Assembly (NCBI RefSeq): GCF_937988725.1
Contig: NZ_CALKHS010000003.1
Coordinates: 385,873-449,872 of the forward strand
Direction: 5' to 3'
Length of the DNA stretch: 64,000 bases
Source of the DNA: an uncultured Castellaniella sp.
Lineage (GTDB): Bacteria > Pseudomonadota > Gammaproteobacteria > Burkholderiales > Burkholderiaceae_B
Shown one piece after another: positions 34,938 to 43,479 of the stretch (positions within the stretch are counted from its first letter, which is position 1; each line of letters begins with the position of its first letter). A model generated the notes under the pieces. That model was given only the letters and a program-made list of their open reading frames with translations. It was not told the origin of the DNA and ran no database searches. A program made the position numbers and the translations under genes.

Positions 34938-35915
34938 TCAGCGCTGGCGCAGCAGATCCTTGTACTGCATCAGGTCCGTGCGGATCTCGTTGAGCTTCTG
35001 CACGGCGGCTTGCGTCGGATAGAAGGTGACGGGCTGCTTGAAGCCGTCCTTCAGGGCCTTGGCGTAGTCCGGATCCTGGGTGATCTTTTCCATGACGTCC
35101 GACATTTTCTTGACGATCGCCGGATCGGTGCCCTTGGGGAAGGCGATGATGTAGGGCTTGGTCATGTCCAGCTTGATGCCTTGATCGTCGAAGGTCTTGA
35201 TGTCGCCCAGCAGCGGGTTCGGCGTGCTGCTGTACTGGGCCACCATGGCCATGTCGCCGGTCTTCTGGTAGTCCTGGACCGCGCCGTAGGAGATCGAGGC
35301 CAGGGCGATTCGTCCCCCCAGCAGGGACGTGATCTTGTCCGACGCCGAGCCGACGTCCACGAACTTCATCTGGATGCCCGCGGCCTTCTGGAACATCAGC
35401 CCCTGCAGGTGGGAAAACCCGCCGAATTCCGTGCCGTAGATCACCGAATTCGGCGCGGCCTTGGATTTCTTGACGATGTCGCCGACCGTCTTCAGGCCCG
35501 ATTCTTTGCCGGCGACCAGGACGACGCTCTTGTCGACGGCGGGGATGCACGAGATCTCCAGCTTGTCGTCGAACTTGTAGTTGATCAGGCCGGAGACCTC
35601 GTTGACGATCAACTGGCCCGTGTGGGCGAACAGCAGCGTGTTGCCGTCCGGCTTGGCGGTTTCCACCTTGTTCATGGCGATCGTGCCGCCGCCGCCGTTC
35701 ATGTTGGTGACGATCATGGTGGCGCCGGTCAGCTTTTCGAAGTACCGGGCCATGGTGCGGGCGTTGAAGTCGGTATCGCCGCCGGCGCCGGCCGGGACGA
35801 CGACCTGGACAGGTTTGCTGGGCCATGCGGCGTCGGCGGCCTGGGATGCCAGCGGCAGGGCGGCCGTCAGGGTGATGGCCAGGGCGCTCAGGGCAGGATG
35901 TCGAAAGGGTTTCAT
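34938..35915 (-). CDS. tctC: Tripartite tricarboxylate transporter binding protein (TctC)
   Basis: A 325-residue periplasmic receptor of the Bug/TctC family that is greatly expanded in Alcaligenaceae. The signal peptide ends near 'LASQAADA', the mature part opens with 'WPSKPVQVVVPAGAGGDTDF' (ligand-binding loop), and 'NMNGGGGTIAMNKV' is the second binding loop. The C-terminal helices are normal. It lies 73 bases after the dehydratase gene at 35989 on the same strand, so dehydratase, receptor and permease form one operon. Confidence 0.93.
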   Translation of the reverse strand: MKPFRHPALSALAITLTAALPLASQAADAAWPSKPVQVVVPAGAGGDTDFNARTMARYFEKLTGATMIVTNMNGGGGTIAMNKVETAKPDGNTLLFAHTGQLIVNEVSGLINYKFDDKLEISCIPAVDKSVVLVAGKESGLKTVGDIVKKSKAAPNSVIYGTEFGGFSHLQGLMFQKAAGIQMKFVDVGSASDKITSLLGGRIALASISYGAVQDYQKTGDMAMVAQYSSTPNPLLGDIKTFDDQGIKLDMTKPYIIAFPKGTDPAIVKKMSDVMEKITQDPDYAKALKDGFKQPVTFYPTQAAVQKLNEIRTDLMQYKDLLRQR

Positions 35916-35988
35916 GTCTTCTCCTTGATGTGGCGTCTGTTGCTTCGGGTGGTGGAAAGGAAACTCCCGCGGGTGATGAGGGACGGGG

Positions 35989-37188
35989 TCACGGCGGCTG
36001 CCTGCAGTCCGATTGCGCGATCGTCCAGCGGGCGGCCTGTTCGCTCAGGCCGAGCCCCAGCCCCGGCAGGGCGGGGACCCGGATGCGGCCTTCGCGGATG
36101 TCGGGGCCTTCGTTGAACACGGGGCGCAGCCAGTCGAAGTGCTCGATCCAGGGCGTGTTGTCGTGGGGATAGGCGGCCGCCAGATGCACGTGGATTTCCA
36201 TGACGAAATGCGGGGCCAGGCCCAGGCCACGCCGCGCGGCCAGATCCATGACCCGCAGGAACGGCGTGACGCCGCCGATGCGGGCTGCGTCGGGCTGCAG
36301 GAAGGCGATGGGGCAGCGGTTCAGCAGGGCTTCGTGTTCCCTCAGGCTGCTGAGCATTTCCCCGGTGGACAGCGGGGCGGCGCTGGCGGCCGCCAGTTCG
36401 GCGTAGCCCTGGTGGTCGTAGGCGTTCAGGGGTTCCTCGATCCAGGTCAGGCCGAAGGGGGCCAGTCTTTGGCTGGCCCGCAGCGCGGCGGCGCGATCCC
36501 ACTGCTGGTTGGCGTCCACCATCAGGGGGACAGTGTCGCCCAGCCTGGCCTTGATCGCGCTCAGGCGCCGCACGTCCTCGTCCAGATCGGGCTGGCCGAC
36601 CTTGATCTTGATGCCGCCGATTCCCGCCGCCAGCGACGCGTCGATGTTGTCCAGCACCTGGTCCAGCGGCGTGGACAGATAGCCGCCCGAGGTGTTGTAG
36701 ACCGGTATCGAATCGCGGCGGGCCCCCAGGTGCCGGGACAGCGGCTGGTTCGCCCGCCGGGCCCGGATGTCCCACAAGGCGATGTCGAACGGGGCGATGG
36801 CGTGCATGGCCAGCCCGCTTTGCCCGATCGATGCCAATGCCCAGGCCAGCTTGTCCCAGAGGGCGGGGATGTCGTCGCTTCGTTCGCCGATCAGCAACGG
36901 CGCGATTTCGCGGACGAGTTCATACAGGGCGGGGCCCCCGGTGCGCAAGGCGTAGCTGAACCCCAGGCCCTCGAGGCCGTCCCGGGTCCGCAGCTGCGCG
37001 ACCACCAGGGCGACGTCCGTCAGGGGCTTCTGCCGCCCGGCCAGGACCTTGGCGTCGCTGATGGGACGCGGCAGGGGCAGCCGGATGAGCGATATCCGCG
37101 CCGCGCGGATCGTGTCATGCGGGCCGGCGGGCGCGGCGCAGGGCGGTGTGGCGGGGATGACGGTCGTCATGGGCTGGGAAACAGGCAT
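35989..37188 (-). CDS. Second talarate/galactarate dehydratase-like enolase-superfamily enzyme
   Basis: A 399-residue paralogue of the enzyme at 22690. It keeps 'PISDAKVLAGRQKPLTDVA', 'IGGIKIKVGQPDLDED', 'MVDANQQWDR', 'WIEEPLNAYD', 'STGEMLSSLREH' and 'APHFVMEIHVHLAAAYP', so the lysine and histidine acid/base residues and metal ligands are intact. Divergence elsewhere suggests a different aldarate stereoisomer. Several starts are possible (37206 GTG, 37203, 37188, 37170). I chose 37188 because it gives the family length and leaves room after the motif at 37211. It heads the tctCBA operon, so the transporter probably brings in its substrate. Confidence 0.88.
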   Translation of the reverse strand: MPVSQPMTTVIPATPPCAAPAGPHDTIRAARISLIRLPLPRPISDAKVLAGRQKPLTDVALVVAQLRTRDGLEGLGFSYALRTGGPALYELVREIAPLLIGERSDDIPALWDKLAWALASIGQSGLAMHAIAPFDIALWDIRARRANQPLSRHLGARRDSIPVYNTSGGYLSTPLDQVLDNIDASLAAGIGGIKIKVGQPDLDEDVRRLSAIKARLGDTVPLMVDANQQWDRAAALRASQRLAPFGLTWIEEPLNAYDHQGYAELAAASAAPLSTGEMLSSLREHEALLNRCPIAFLQPDAARIGGVTPFLRVMDLAARRGLGLAPHFVMEIHVHLAAAYPHDNTPWIEHFDWLRPVFNEGPDIREGRIRVPALPGLGLGLSEQAARWTIAQSDCRQPP

Positions 37189-37210
37189 TCGACAGGATCT
37201 CATCACTCTT

Positions 37211-37229
37211 TATATGTCATCGTATAACT
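37211..37229 (-). promoter_or_regulatory. Aldarate-regulon motif, site 5
   Basis: On the minus strand this reads AGTTATACGATGACATATA, just upstream of the dehydratase-tctCBA operon. It is nearly the same as site 2 and as site 11 in its first half. Confidence 0.6.
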
Positions 37230-37393
37230 AGTTTTTTGTTTGGACAATAGCGAGGCGTTCCCGAATCGCCAGGGAGCGGATTTTCGCCCGATGTGATTTG
37301 ATTAAATGGCTGATATATATGATTGTTTTGTTAATTGAGAAAAATTTTAGGGGAATTCCCTGATAAGCAATCGGCATCGGGTGATATACAGTT

Positions 37394-37411
37394 CACATGT
37401 CATACATCTAA
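37394..37411 (-). promoter_or_regulatory. Aldarate-regulon motif, site 6
   Basis: On the minus strand this reads TTAGATGTATGACATGTG, 49 bases upstream of the glucarate-dehydratase-like gene. It is a weaker match, but in the expected place. Confidence 0.4.
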
Positions 37412-37459
37412 CGATTTCCAGACCCGGATTCCGCTTCCTCCATTCCCTTCGGACCGATC

Positions 37460-38734
37460 ATGCGCTTGCTGTCAGCCAAAATCACCCCCATCGCCTTCAA
37501 GGATCCGCCGCTGCTGAACGCGGCCGGCATCCACGAACCCTATGCCCTGCGTTCCATCATCGAACTGGAAAGCGATACCGGACATATCGGACTGGGGGAA
37601 TCCTATGGCGACGCCTCGGTGCTGGAGCTGCTGCAGGCGCTGGCGCCCCTGCTGGCCGGCATGGACCCCTTCGATCTGAACGGTCTGCGCCGGCGTGTGG
37701 AACAGGTGGTCAGCCAGACGCGCGTCAGCGCCGGCGCGGCTTTCACCCTGGCGCCCGGCACGGACCCGGCCAAGAACGTCCAGAAACTGTATTCCGCTTT
37801 CGAAGTCGCCTTCCTGGATCTGCAGGCCCGCTACCTGGGCATGCCGCTGGTCGATCTGCTGGGCGGGCGGGTGCGCGACGCGGTGCCGTTCAGCGCCTAT
37901 CTGTTTTTCAAGTATGCGCGGCACGTGGATGCCGACTATCCGGACGATGCCTGGGGCGAGGCCCTGACGCCGGCGCAATTGGTCGCCCAGGCGGAAACCA
38001 TGACCGCCCGGTACGGCTTCAAGAGCATCAAGCTGAAGGGCGGGGTGCTGCCTCCCCAGGAAGAAGTCGCCTGCGTCCGGGCGCTGGCCGAACGATTCCC
38101 GGGCATGCCGCTGCGCATCGACCCCAATGGCAATTGGGCTCTGGATACCGCCATCGAGATGGGCAAGCAGCTGGACGGCCTGCTGGAATACTACGAGGAC
38201 CCGTGCCCCACGTTGGCCGACATGGCCGCCCTGCATCAGGCCACGGGCCTGCCGCTGGCCACCAACATGGTGGTCACGGACCTGGCCCAGTTCCGCGCCA
38301 ACACGACGGCGCATGGGTGCCAGATCATCCTGTCCGACCACCATTACTGGGGCGGCCTGCGCGACACCCAGCTGCTGGCGCGCATGTGCGAGACCTTCGG
38401 CCTGGGGCTGTCCATGCATTCCAATTCCCATCTGGGGATCAGCCTGATGGCGATGGCGCACGTGGCGGCCAGCGTGCCCCTGCTCAGCTATGCCTGCGAT
38501 ACGCATTACCCCTGGCTGGATCCCGAGGGAGAGGTCGTGGCCGGCGGGCACCTGCGGTTTCACGACGGCGCGATCGTGCTGGGGGATGCTCCCGGCCTGG
38601 GCCTGGAGATCGATCAGGACGCGCTGGCGCGGCTGCACCGGCAATACCTGGACTGCGGAATCCGGTCCCGCAACGATGCGGCCCAGATGCGCAAATACCA
38701 GCCCGACTGGACAGGCAAGGCCCCGCGTTTTTAG
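37460..38734 (+). CDS. Glucarate-dehydratase-related enolase-superfamily enzyme
   Basis: A 424-residue protein related to GudD but shorter and clearly diverged from the enzyme at 19536. Conserved sites include 'GFKSIKLKGGVLPPQEE' (Lys base), 'RIDPNGNWALDTAIEM', 'YYEDPCPTLADM', 'ATNMVVTDLAQF' and 'GLSMHSNSHLGISL' (His base region, MHSNSH in place of SHSNNH). All catalytic residues expected for glucarate-type dehydration are present, so it is probably active on glucarate or another aldarate. It stands alone on the plus strand, followed 70 bases later by a GntR gene. Confidence 0.88.
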   Translation: MRLLSAKITPIAFKDPPLLNAAGIHEPYALRSIIELESDTGHIGLGESYGDASVLELLQALAPLLAGMDPFDLNGLRRRVEQVVSQTRVSAGAAFTLAPGTDPAKNVQKLYSAFEVAFLDLQARYLGMPLVDLLGGRVRDAVPFSAYLFFKYARHVDADYPDDAWGEALTPAQLVAQAETMTARYGFKSIKLKGGVLPPQEEVACVRALAERFPGMPLRIDPNGNWALDTAIEMGKQLDGLLEYYEDPCPTLADMAALHQATGLPLATNMVVTDLAQFRANTTAHGCQIILSDHHYWGGLRDTQLLARMCETFGLGLSMHSNSHLGISLMAMAHVAASVPLLSYACDTHYPWLDPEGEVVAGGHLRFHDGAIVLGDAPGLGLEIDQDALARLHRQYLDCGIRSRNDAAQMRKYQPDWTGKAPRF

Positions 38735-38766
38735 ACGGTTTTTTCGAGGGCGTTCGACGGGCTTGA

Positions 38767-38780
38767 AGTATGATGACAGT
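38767..38780 (+). promoter_or_regulatory. Aldarate-regulon motif, site 7
   Basis: This reads AGTATGATGACAGT, 24 bases upstream of the second GntR gene. It matches the core TATGATGAC, and its position fits autoregulation. Confidence 0.5.
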
Positions 38781-38804
38781 TCTCTAACCCAATGTGATCC
38801 CACC

Positions 38805-39539
38805 ATGGCACCTGCTACCGTTCGGCGTTCTCGCAGCTTGACCCAGAATGTGGTGTCGTCGTTGTCCGAACGCATCCGCAATGGCGAATTCCATGTGGGA
38901 GAGAAGCTGCCGACGGAATCCGAATTGATGGAAGCCTTCGGCGTGAGCCGCACGGTCATCCGCGAGGCCATTTCCAGGCTGCAGGCCGCCGGTCTGGTGG
39001 AAACCCGACATGGCATCGGCACGTTCCTGCTGGAACCGCAGAACGAGCAGCAACTGCGCATCCGCACGGAAAACATCCTGACCATGCTGGACGTCATGGC
39101 GATCCTGGAATTGCGCATCAGCCTGGAAACCGAGGCCGCCGGCCTGGCCGCCCTGCGGCGCACCGATGCCCACATGCAGCAGCTGCGCGCGACGCTGGAC
39201 GAATTCGCCGAGCACATCCGCAAGAAAACCGGCAATGCCGTGGTGTCGGACGTGGCCTTTCACCTGCTGGTGGCCACGGCGACCGGCAACCGCTATTTCC
39301 ACGACATCCTGAAGCAGCTGGGGAAGGCGATCATTCCGCGCACCCGGGTGGATTCCGCCGCGCTGGCGGACGACGACCGCGTCCGCTATCTGGAACGCGT
39401 CCACCTCGAACACGAGGACATTTTCAACGCCATCGCCCGCAAGGACCCGGACGCCGCGCGGGCGGCCATGCGCACCCACCTGGCCAACAGCCGCGAACGG
39501 TTGCGCAAGGCTCAGGAAACCGTCGCCCGGAAGGGCTGA
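38805..39539 (+). CDS. GntR-family regulator (FadR/FCD type)
   Basis: A 244-residue regulator with an N-terminal winged helix ('LPTESELMEAFGVSRTVIRE', 'AAGLVETRHGIGTFLLEP') and a FCD ligand domain with metal-site residues in 'DVAFHLLVATATGN' and 'LEHEDIFNAIARKD'. The ATG at 38805 is chosen because family proteins start about 30 residues before the winged helix; the open frame extends upstream only through the preceding gene. It lies between the glucarate-dehydratase-like gene and the kdgD-uronate dehydrogenase module and is a second candidate for the regulator of the shared motif. Confidence 0.9.
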   Translation: MAPATVRRSRSLTQNVVSSLSERIRNGEFHVGEKLPTESELMEAFGVSRTVIREAISRLQAAGLVETRHGIGTFLLEPQNEQQLRIRTENILTMLDVMAILELRISLETEAAGLAALRRTDAHMQQLRATLDEFAEHIRKKTGNAVVSDVAFHLLVATATGNRYFHDILKQLGKAIIPRTRVDSAALADDDRVRYLERVHLEHEDIFNAIARKDPDAARAAMRTHLANSRERLRKAQETVARKG

Positions 39540-39580
39540 CCCGGCATCATCCGGCGCTGCCGGCCGGATGGTGGATCCCT

Positions 39581-39597
39581 CATGTCGTCATACCTGT
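39581..39597 (-). promoter_or_regulatory. Aldarate-regulon motif, site 8
   Basis: On the minus strand this reads ACAGGTATGACGACATG. It lies in the 241-base gap between the GntR gene and kdgD and is one of two motifs there. Confidence 0.45.
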
Positions 39598-39707
39598 GAT
39601 CAGTGCGCCTGCCGCACCGGGCGCCGCCGTGTCCTGTCTTCGAAGATCCGGATCAGTAGAAACACCGAGTCTTCCGGCCCGCTTTTCATTGCCCCTTGAA
39701 TGCCTAC

Positions 39708-39725
39708 GTTGTATGATAACGTATA
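39708..39725 (+). promoter_or_regulatory. Aldarate-regulon motif, site 9
   Basis: This reads GTTGTATGATAACGTATA, 55 bases upstream of the first kdgD start. It is nearly identical to site 10, upstream of the second kdgD copy. Confidence 0.65.
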
Positions 39726-39754
39726 TCTAAATATGGGAAGCGAGGGTCAGTCCG

Positions 39755-40641
39755 CGCTTTCGCCACCAGAGGACGTGCTCATGATCTCGTGCCAGGAACT
39801 CAAGGACATAATGAACGACGGGCTGCTGTCGTTTCCCGTCACCGACTTCGACGCCAACGGCGACTTCGACCCCAAGGGCTATCAGGCCCGCCTGGAATGG
39901 CTGATGCCCTTTGGCGCACGCGCCCTGTTCGCCGCCGGGGGCACAGGGGAATACTTCTCGCTGACCCTGGACGATTACTCCAAGGTCGTGGAAACGGCCG
40001 TCAGGACCTGTCAGAACCACACGCCCATCCTGGCCGGGGCAGGCGGCCCCACGCGCAACGCCATCGCCTTCGCCCGCGAAGCCCAGCGCCAGGGCGCCGC
40101 CGGTCTGCTGCTGATGCCCCACTACCTGACCGAAGCTCCGCAAGACGGCATCGCCCGCCACGTCAAGGAAGTCTGCCAGTCCGTGGAGATCGGCGTGGTC
40201 CTCTACAACCGCGGCCAGTGCCGCCTGTCGGCCGACGTGCTCGAACAGCTCGCCGAGGAATGCCCCAACCTGATCGGCTTCAAGGACGGGGTGGGCGACA
40301 TCGAGAACATGGTGCGGGTGCGCCGGCGCCTGGGCGATCGCTTCGCCTACCTGGGCGGGCTGCCCACGGCCGAGGTCTTCGCCGCGGCCTATCGCGCCCT
40401 GGGCGTGCCGGTGTATTCCTCGGCGGTGTTCAACTTCATCCCGGCCACCGCCATGAAGTTCTACGAGGCCGTCAAGGCGGGCGACCAGGCCACCACCGGC
40501 CACCTGCTGGACACGTTCTTTCTGCCGATGCTGGAGATCCGCAACCGCAAGGCCGGCTATGCTGTCAGCATCGTCAAGGCGGGCGCGCGCATTGTCGGCC
40601 ACTCCGCCGGGCCCGTGCGCGCCCCCCTGGCCGAGCTGAGC
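39755..40641 (+). repeat. Inverted duplication, left copy (kdgD)
   Basis: This 887-base segment recurs in opposite orientation at 43531-44417. I see two mismatches (at 40593 and 40635). Identity of the rest is inferred because translations in two reading frames agree. The repeat covers nearly the whole kdgD gene and about 26 bases before its start. Confidence 0.85.
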
Positions 40642-40686
40642 GCCCAGGAAGAAGGCGCCCTGCGCGACCTTATCGAAGCGTTGTGA
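39781..40686 (+). CDS. kdgD: 5-dehydro-4-deoxyglucarate dehydratase, copy 1
   Basis: A 301-residue DHDPS-family enzyme that converts 5-keto-4-deoxyglucarate to 2,5-dioxovalerate with loss of water and CO2. 'LLSFPVTDFDANGDF' is the characteristic KdgD N-terminus, 'AAGGTGEYFSLTLDDY' the binding loop, 'VVLYNRGQCRLS' carries the Tyr and 'IGFKDGVGDIENM' the Schiff-base Lys. The ATG at 39781 has AGGA seven bases upstream and gives the family length; an in-frame start at 39700 would overlap the regulatory motif. The uronate dehydrogenase-lactonase fusion starts 13 bases downstream in the same operon. Confidence 0.93.
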   Translation: MISCQELKDIMNDGLLSFPVTDFDANGDFDPKGYQARLEWLMPFGARALFAAGGTGEYFSLTLDDYSKVVETAVRTCQNHTPILAGAGGPTRNAIAFAREAQRQGAAGLLLMPHYLTEAPQDGIARHVKEVCQSVEIGVVLYNRGQCRLSADVLEQLAEECPNLIGFKDGVGDIENMVRVRRRLGDRFAYLGGLPTAEVFAAAYRALGVPVYSSAVFNFIPATAMKFYEAVKAGDQATTGHLLDTFFLPMLEIRNRKAGYAVSIVKAGARIVGHSAGPVRAPLAELSAQEEGALRDLIEAL

Positions 40687-40699
40687 ACGGAGCGCGCCC

Positions 40700-42442
40700 A
40701 TGACCGTGGACTCTGGAAGCGCTCGAACCTATGACCGGATCCTGCTGACCGGCGCGGCGGGGGGCCTGGGCAAGGTCCTGCGCGAAACGCTGCGGCCCTA
40801 CGCGCGGGTGCTGCGCCTGTCCGACATCGCCAGCATGGCGCCCGCCGCCGGCGAACACGAGGAAGTCGTTTCCTGCGATCTCGCCGACAAGGACGCGGTG
40901 GACGCCTTGCTCGACGGCGTGGATGCCGTCGTGCATCTGGGCGGGGTCTCGGTCGAGCGGCCCTTCGAGGAGATCATCGAGGCCAACATCCGGGGCACGT
41001 ACCACCTGTACGAGGCGGCGCGCCGCCATGGCGTGCGGCGGATCGTGTTCGCCAGTTCCAACCACGTCATCGGCTTTCACAAACAGGGCGTGCGCCTGGA
41101 TGATCGTTCCCCGCGCCGGCCCGACGGCTATTACGGCCTGTCCAAATCCTTCGGCGAGGATCTGGCGAATTTCTACCACGACCGCTACGGCATCGAGACC
41201 GTCAGCATGCGGATCGGCTCCTCCTTCCCCCAGCCGCGCAACCGCCGGATGATGCACACCTGGCTCAGCTACCGGGACCTGACGGAACTGGTGCGCCGCG
41301 GCCTGTTCACGCCCGGGGTCGGCCATACCGTCGTCTACGGGGTATCGGACAATCGGGACGTCTGGTGGGACAACAGCGGCGCGGCGGTTCTGGGCTATCA
41401 GCCGCAGGACAGCTCCGAGACCTATCGCGACGAAGTCGAGCGCCAGCCCGAGCTTGCCGCCGATGATCCCGATGCCGTCTATCAGGGCGGGGCGTTCACC
41501 GCGGCGGGACCTTACGAGAAAACCCCGCCCGTGCGGCGCGCCACCCGTTCCGCGGGGGATGCGGAACTGGTGCTGCAGCTGCGCAACCAGACCGGGGAAA
41601 GCCCGGTCTGGCATGCGGGCGAGCAGGCCCTGTACTGGGTGGACATCCCGGCGGGCGTCCTGCATCGCTGGCGTCCGTCCGATCAGCAGCACGCCAGTTG
41701 GCGCGCGAACCAGCAATTGAGCTGCATCGCGGCGCTGCCGTCGGGCGGCTGGGTGGGCGGCATGGAGGACGGCATCTATCGCCTGACGCCGGGCCAGGAC
41801 CAGACGCTGGCCGCCGAAAGGCTGGTCCTGGCTCCGCATGCGCGGGCCGGGATGCGCTTCAACGACGGGCGCTGCGACCGGCAGGGGCGCCTCTGGGCCG
41901 GCACCATGCTGTCCGACATGTCCCGGCCCGCCGCCGTCGGCGCGCTGTACCGCCTGACGGGCAGGGGGGCCGGATTGCGCCTCGAACAGGTGTTCGACGG
42001 CATGCTCGTGCCCAACGGCCTGGCCTTCAGTCCCGACGGCAGGACGATGTACCTGTCCGACTCGCATCCGCAACAGCAGCGCGTCTGGGCCTTCGATTAC
42101 GACATCGAGCGGGGCGTGCCCGGCAATCGCCGGCTGTTCATCGAGAAGCTGGCCGGCGGCCGGCCGGACGGCGCGGCCATCGACGCCGACGGCTGCTACT
42201 GGATCTGCGGCAACGACGCGGGCCTGGTGCACCGCTACACGCCGGAGGGCCGGCTGGATCGCAGCCTGCGCGTACCGGTGGCCAAGCCCGCCATGTGCGC
42301 GTTCGGCGGCAAGGACCTGGACATTCTGTTCGTCACCTCCATCCGCCTGCCCGATGCGGCGCCGCAGGCGCTGGACGGCGCCGTGTTCGCCCTGAACCCG
42401 GGAGTGCGCGGGGTGGCGGAATCTGCCTGTATCATTTCATGA
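40700..42442 (+). CDS. Fusion protein: uronate dehydrogenase + SMP-30/gluconolactonase-type lactonase
   Basis: A 580-residue two-domain protein. Residues 1 to about 270 match uronate dehydrogenase: Rossmann motif T17-GAAGGLG, 'LGGVSVERPFEEIIEANIRG', catalytic Y145-G-L-S-K149 and 'MMHTWLSYRDLTELVRRGLF'. After a short linker, residues ~285-580 form a complete SMP-30 six-bladed propeller with the three metal ligands visible: E300 ('GESPVWH'), N388 ('RFNDGRCD') and D454 ('MYLSDSHP'). Uronate dehydrogenase makes an aldarolactone and the lactonase would open it to the aldarate, so the fusion joins consecutive steps. No stop or frameshift interrupts the frame. It lies between the two inverted kdgD copies. 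Confidence 0.9.
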   Translation: MTVDSGSARTYDRILLTGAAGGLGKVLRETLRPYARVLRLSDIASMAPAAGEHEEVVSCDLADKDAVDALLDGVDAVVHLGGVSVERPFEEIIEANIRGTYHLYEAARRHGVRRIVFASSNHVIGFHKQGVRLDDRSPRRPDGYYGLSKSFGEDLANFYHDRYGIETVSMRIGSSFPQPRNRRMMHTWLSYRDLTELVRRGLFTPGVGHTVVYGVSDNRDVWWDNSGAAVLGYQPQDSSETYRDEVERQPELAADDPDAVYQGGAFTAAGPYEKTPPVRRATRSAGDAELVLQLRNQTGESPVWHAGEQALYWVDIPAGVLHRWRPSDQQHASWRANQQLSCIAALPSGGWVGGMEDGIYRLTPGQDQTLAAERLVLAPHARAGMRFNDGRCDRQGRLWAGTMLSDMSRPAAVGALYRLTGRGAGLRLEQVFDGMLVPNGLAFSPDGRTMYLSDSHPQQQRVWAFDYDIERGVPGNRRLFIEKLAGGRPDGAAIDADGCYWICGNDAGLVHRYTPEGRLDRSLRVPVAKPAMCAFGGKDLDILFVTSIRLPDAAPQALDGAVFALNPGVRGVAESACIIS

Positions 42443-42514
42443 TCCCTGTAGCCTGCGTTCCCTCGTGAGCCGCCCGAGCGGCGGCTGTCCTGTCGGTGGG
42501 GTTGGAGTTTTTGC

Positions 42515-43423
42515 ATGCAGTCTTCTTCCTTGCCGCACCGCACGGCGGTTGCCGTTTTATTGACGGTGGGTTCGCTGTTCGCCGCGAATCACGTGGCGGC
42601 CCGCCTGGCGTTCGATGATCAGGCAGGCTTGCTGCTGGCCGTCCTGTGCCGATCCGGCCTGGCCTTGCTGGCCCTGGTGGCGTTCGTGCTGTGGCAGCAG
42701 CCGCGCCTGCGGCTGGCGCCCGGGCTGGCGAAGTGGCAGATCATCCTGGGCCTGCTGATCGCGCTCCAGAGCCTGTGCCTGTATTCCGCCGTGGCGCGCA
42801 TCCCGGTCGCGCTGGCGCTCTTGATCGGCAACACCTTTCCGATTCTCCTGGCCCTGCTGACCTGGCTGCTGGGCGGCCCGCCGCCCACCCGGCGGGCCTG
42901 CGTCCTGATGGGGGTGATTCTGTGCGGACTGGTGCTGGTGCTGGACCTGCCGGCCTGGCTCTCGTCCTCGGGGCGGATCACGCCCGCCTGGCGGCTGGGC
43001 GTGGGTTTCGCGTTCGCGGGCGCCTGCCTGTTCGCGTGCGGCCTGTGGATCACGGAACATCGCCTGAGCGCTTTGCCGGGGGCCGTGCGCAGCCTTTATA
43101 CGATCGTGATCGTGTTCTGCGGCATGCTGCTGGCCGGCGCGGCCGGCCTGGTGCCCGGCGGGATGAACCCGCCCGCCAGCGGCTCGGGATGGCTGGCGCT
43201 GCTGGCCTTGTCGGTCCTGTACGCGACGGCCTTTTCCGTGCTGTTCATTTGCGTGCCGCGCCTGAACATGGCGCGCAATGCGCCGGTCATGAACATCGAG
43301 CCGGTGGCCAGCCTGCTGTTCGCCTGGCTGATGCTGGACCAGGTCTTCGGCGGCATGCAGCTGCTGGGCGGCGCGGTCGTGCTGGGCAGCATCGTGATGC
43401 TGGCGTATTCGCGCCGCGCCTGA
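42515..43423 (+). CDS. DMT superfamily (EamA) permease
   Basis: A 302-residue ten-helix permease with two EamA repeats. The first helix region includes 'LTVGSLFAANHVAARLAF' and the C-terminal repeat ends 'QLLGGAVVLGSIVMLAYS'. It lies 72 bases downstream of the fusion gene on the same strand, with GGAG before the start, and ends at a terminator shared with the convergent second kdgD gene. Being locked between the kdgD repeats, it is probably part of the aldarate island, but export or import and substrate are unknown. Confidence 0.85.
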   Translation: MQSSSLPHRTAVAVLLTVGSLFAANHVAARLAFDDQAGLLLAVLCRSGLALLALVAFVLWQQPRLRLAPGLAKWQIILGLLIALQSLCLYSAVARIPVALALLIGNTFPILLALLTWLLGGPPPTRRACVLMGVILCGLVLVLDLPAWLSSSGRITPAWRLGVGFAFAGACLFACGLWITEHRLSALPGAVRSLYTIVIVFCGMLLAGAAGLVPGGMNPPASGSGWLALLALSVLYATAFSVLFICVPRLNMARNAPVMNIEPVASLLFAWLMLDQVFGGMQLLGGAVVLGSIVMLAYSRRA

Positions 43424-43427
43424 ACGG

Positions 43428-43449
43428 GAAACGGCCCCTCGGGGCCGTT
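43428..43449. terminator. Bidirectional intrinsic terminator
   Basis: AAACGGCCC and GGGCCGTTT form a 9-base stem around a CTCG loop, with A and T runs built into the stem ends. It separates the convergent EamA permease and kdgD copy 2. Confidence 0.75.
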
Positions 43450-43479
43450 TCGTCGTTGCGCCTGGCGGCGGCGCTGATG

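Noticed and set aside
42468..42486. Hairpin (AGCCGCC / GGCGGCT) after the fusion gene as a terminator
   Set aside because: There is no T-run, and the downstream permease gene starts 29 bases later on the same strand. The stem could equally be chance in GC-rich DNA.
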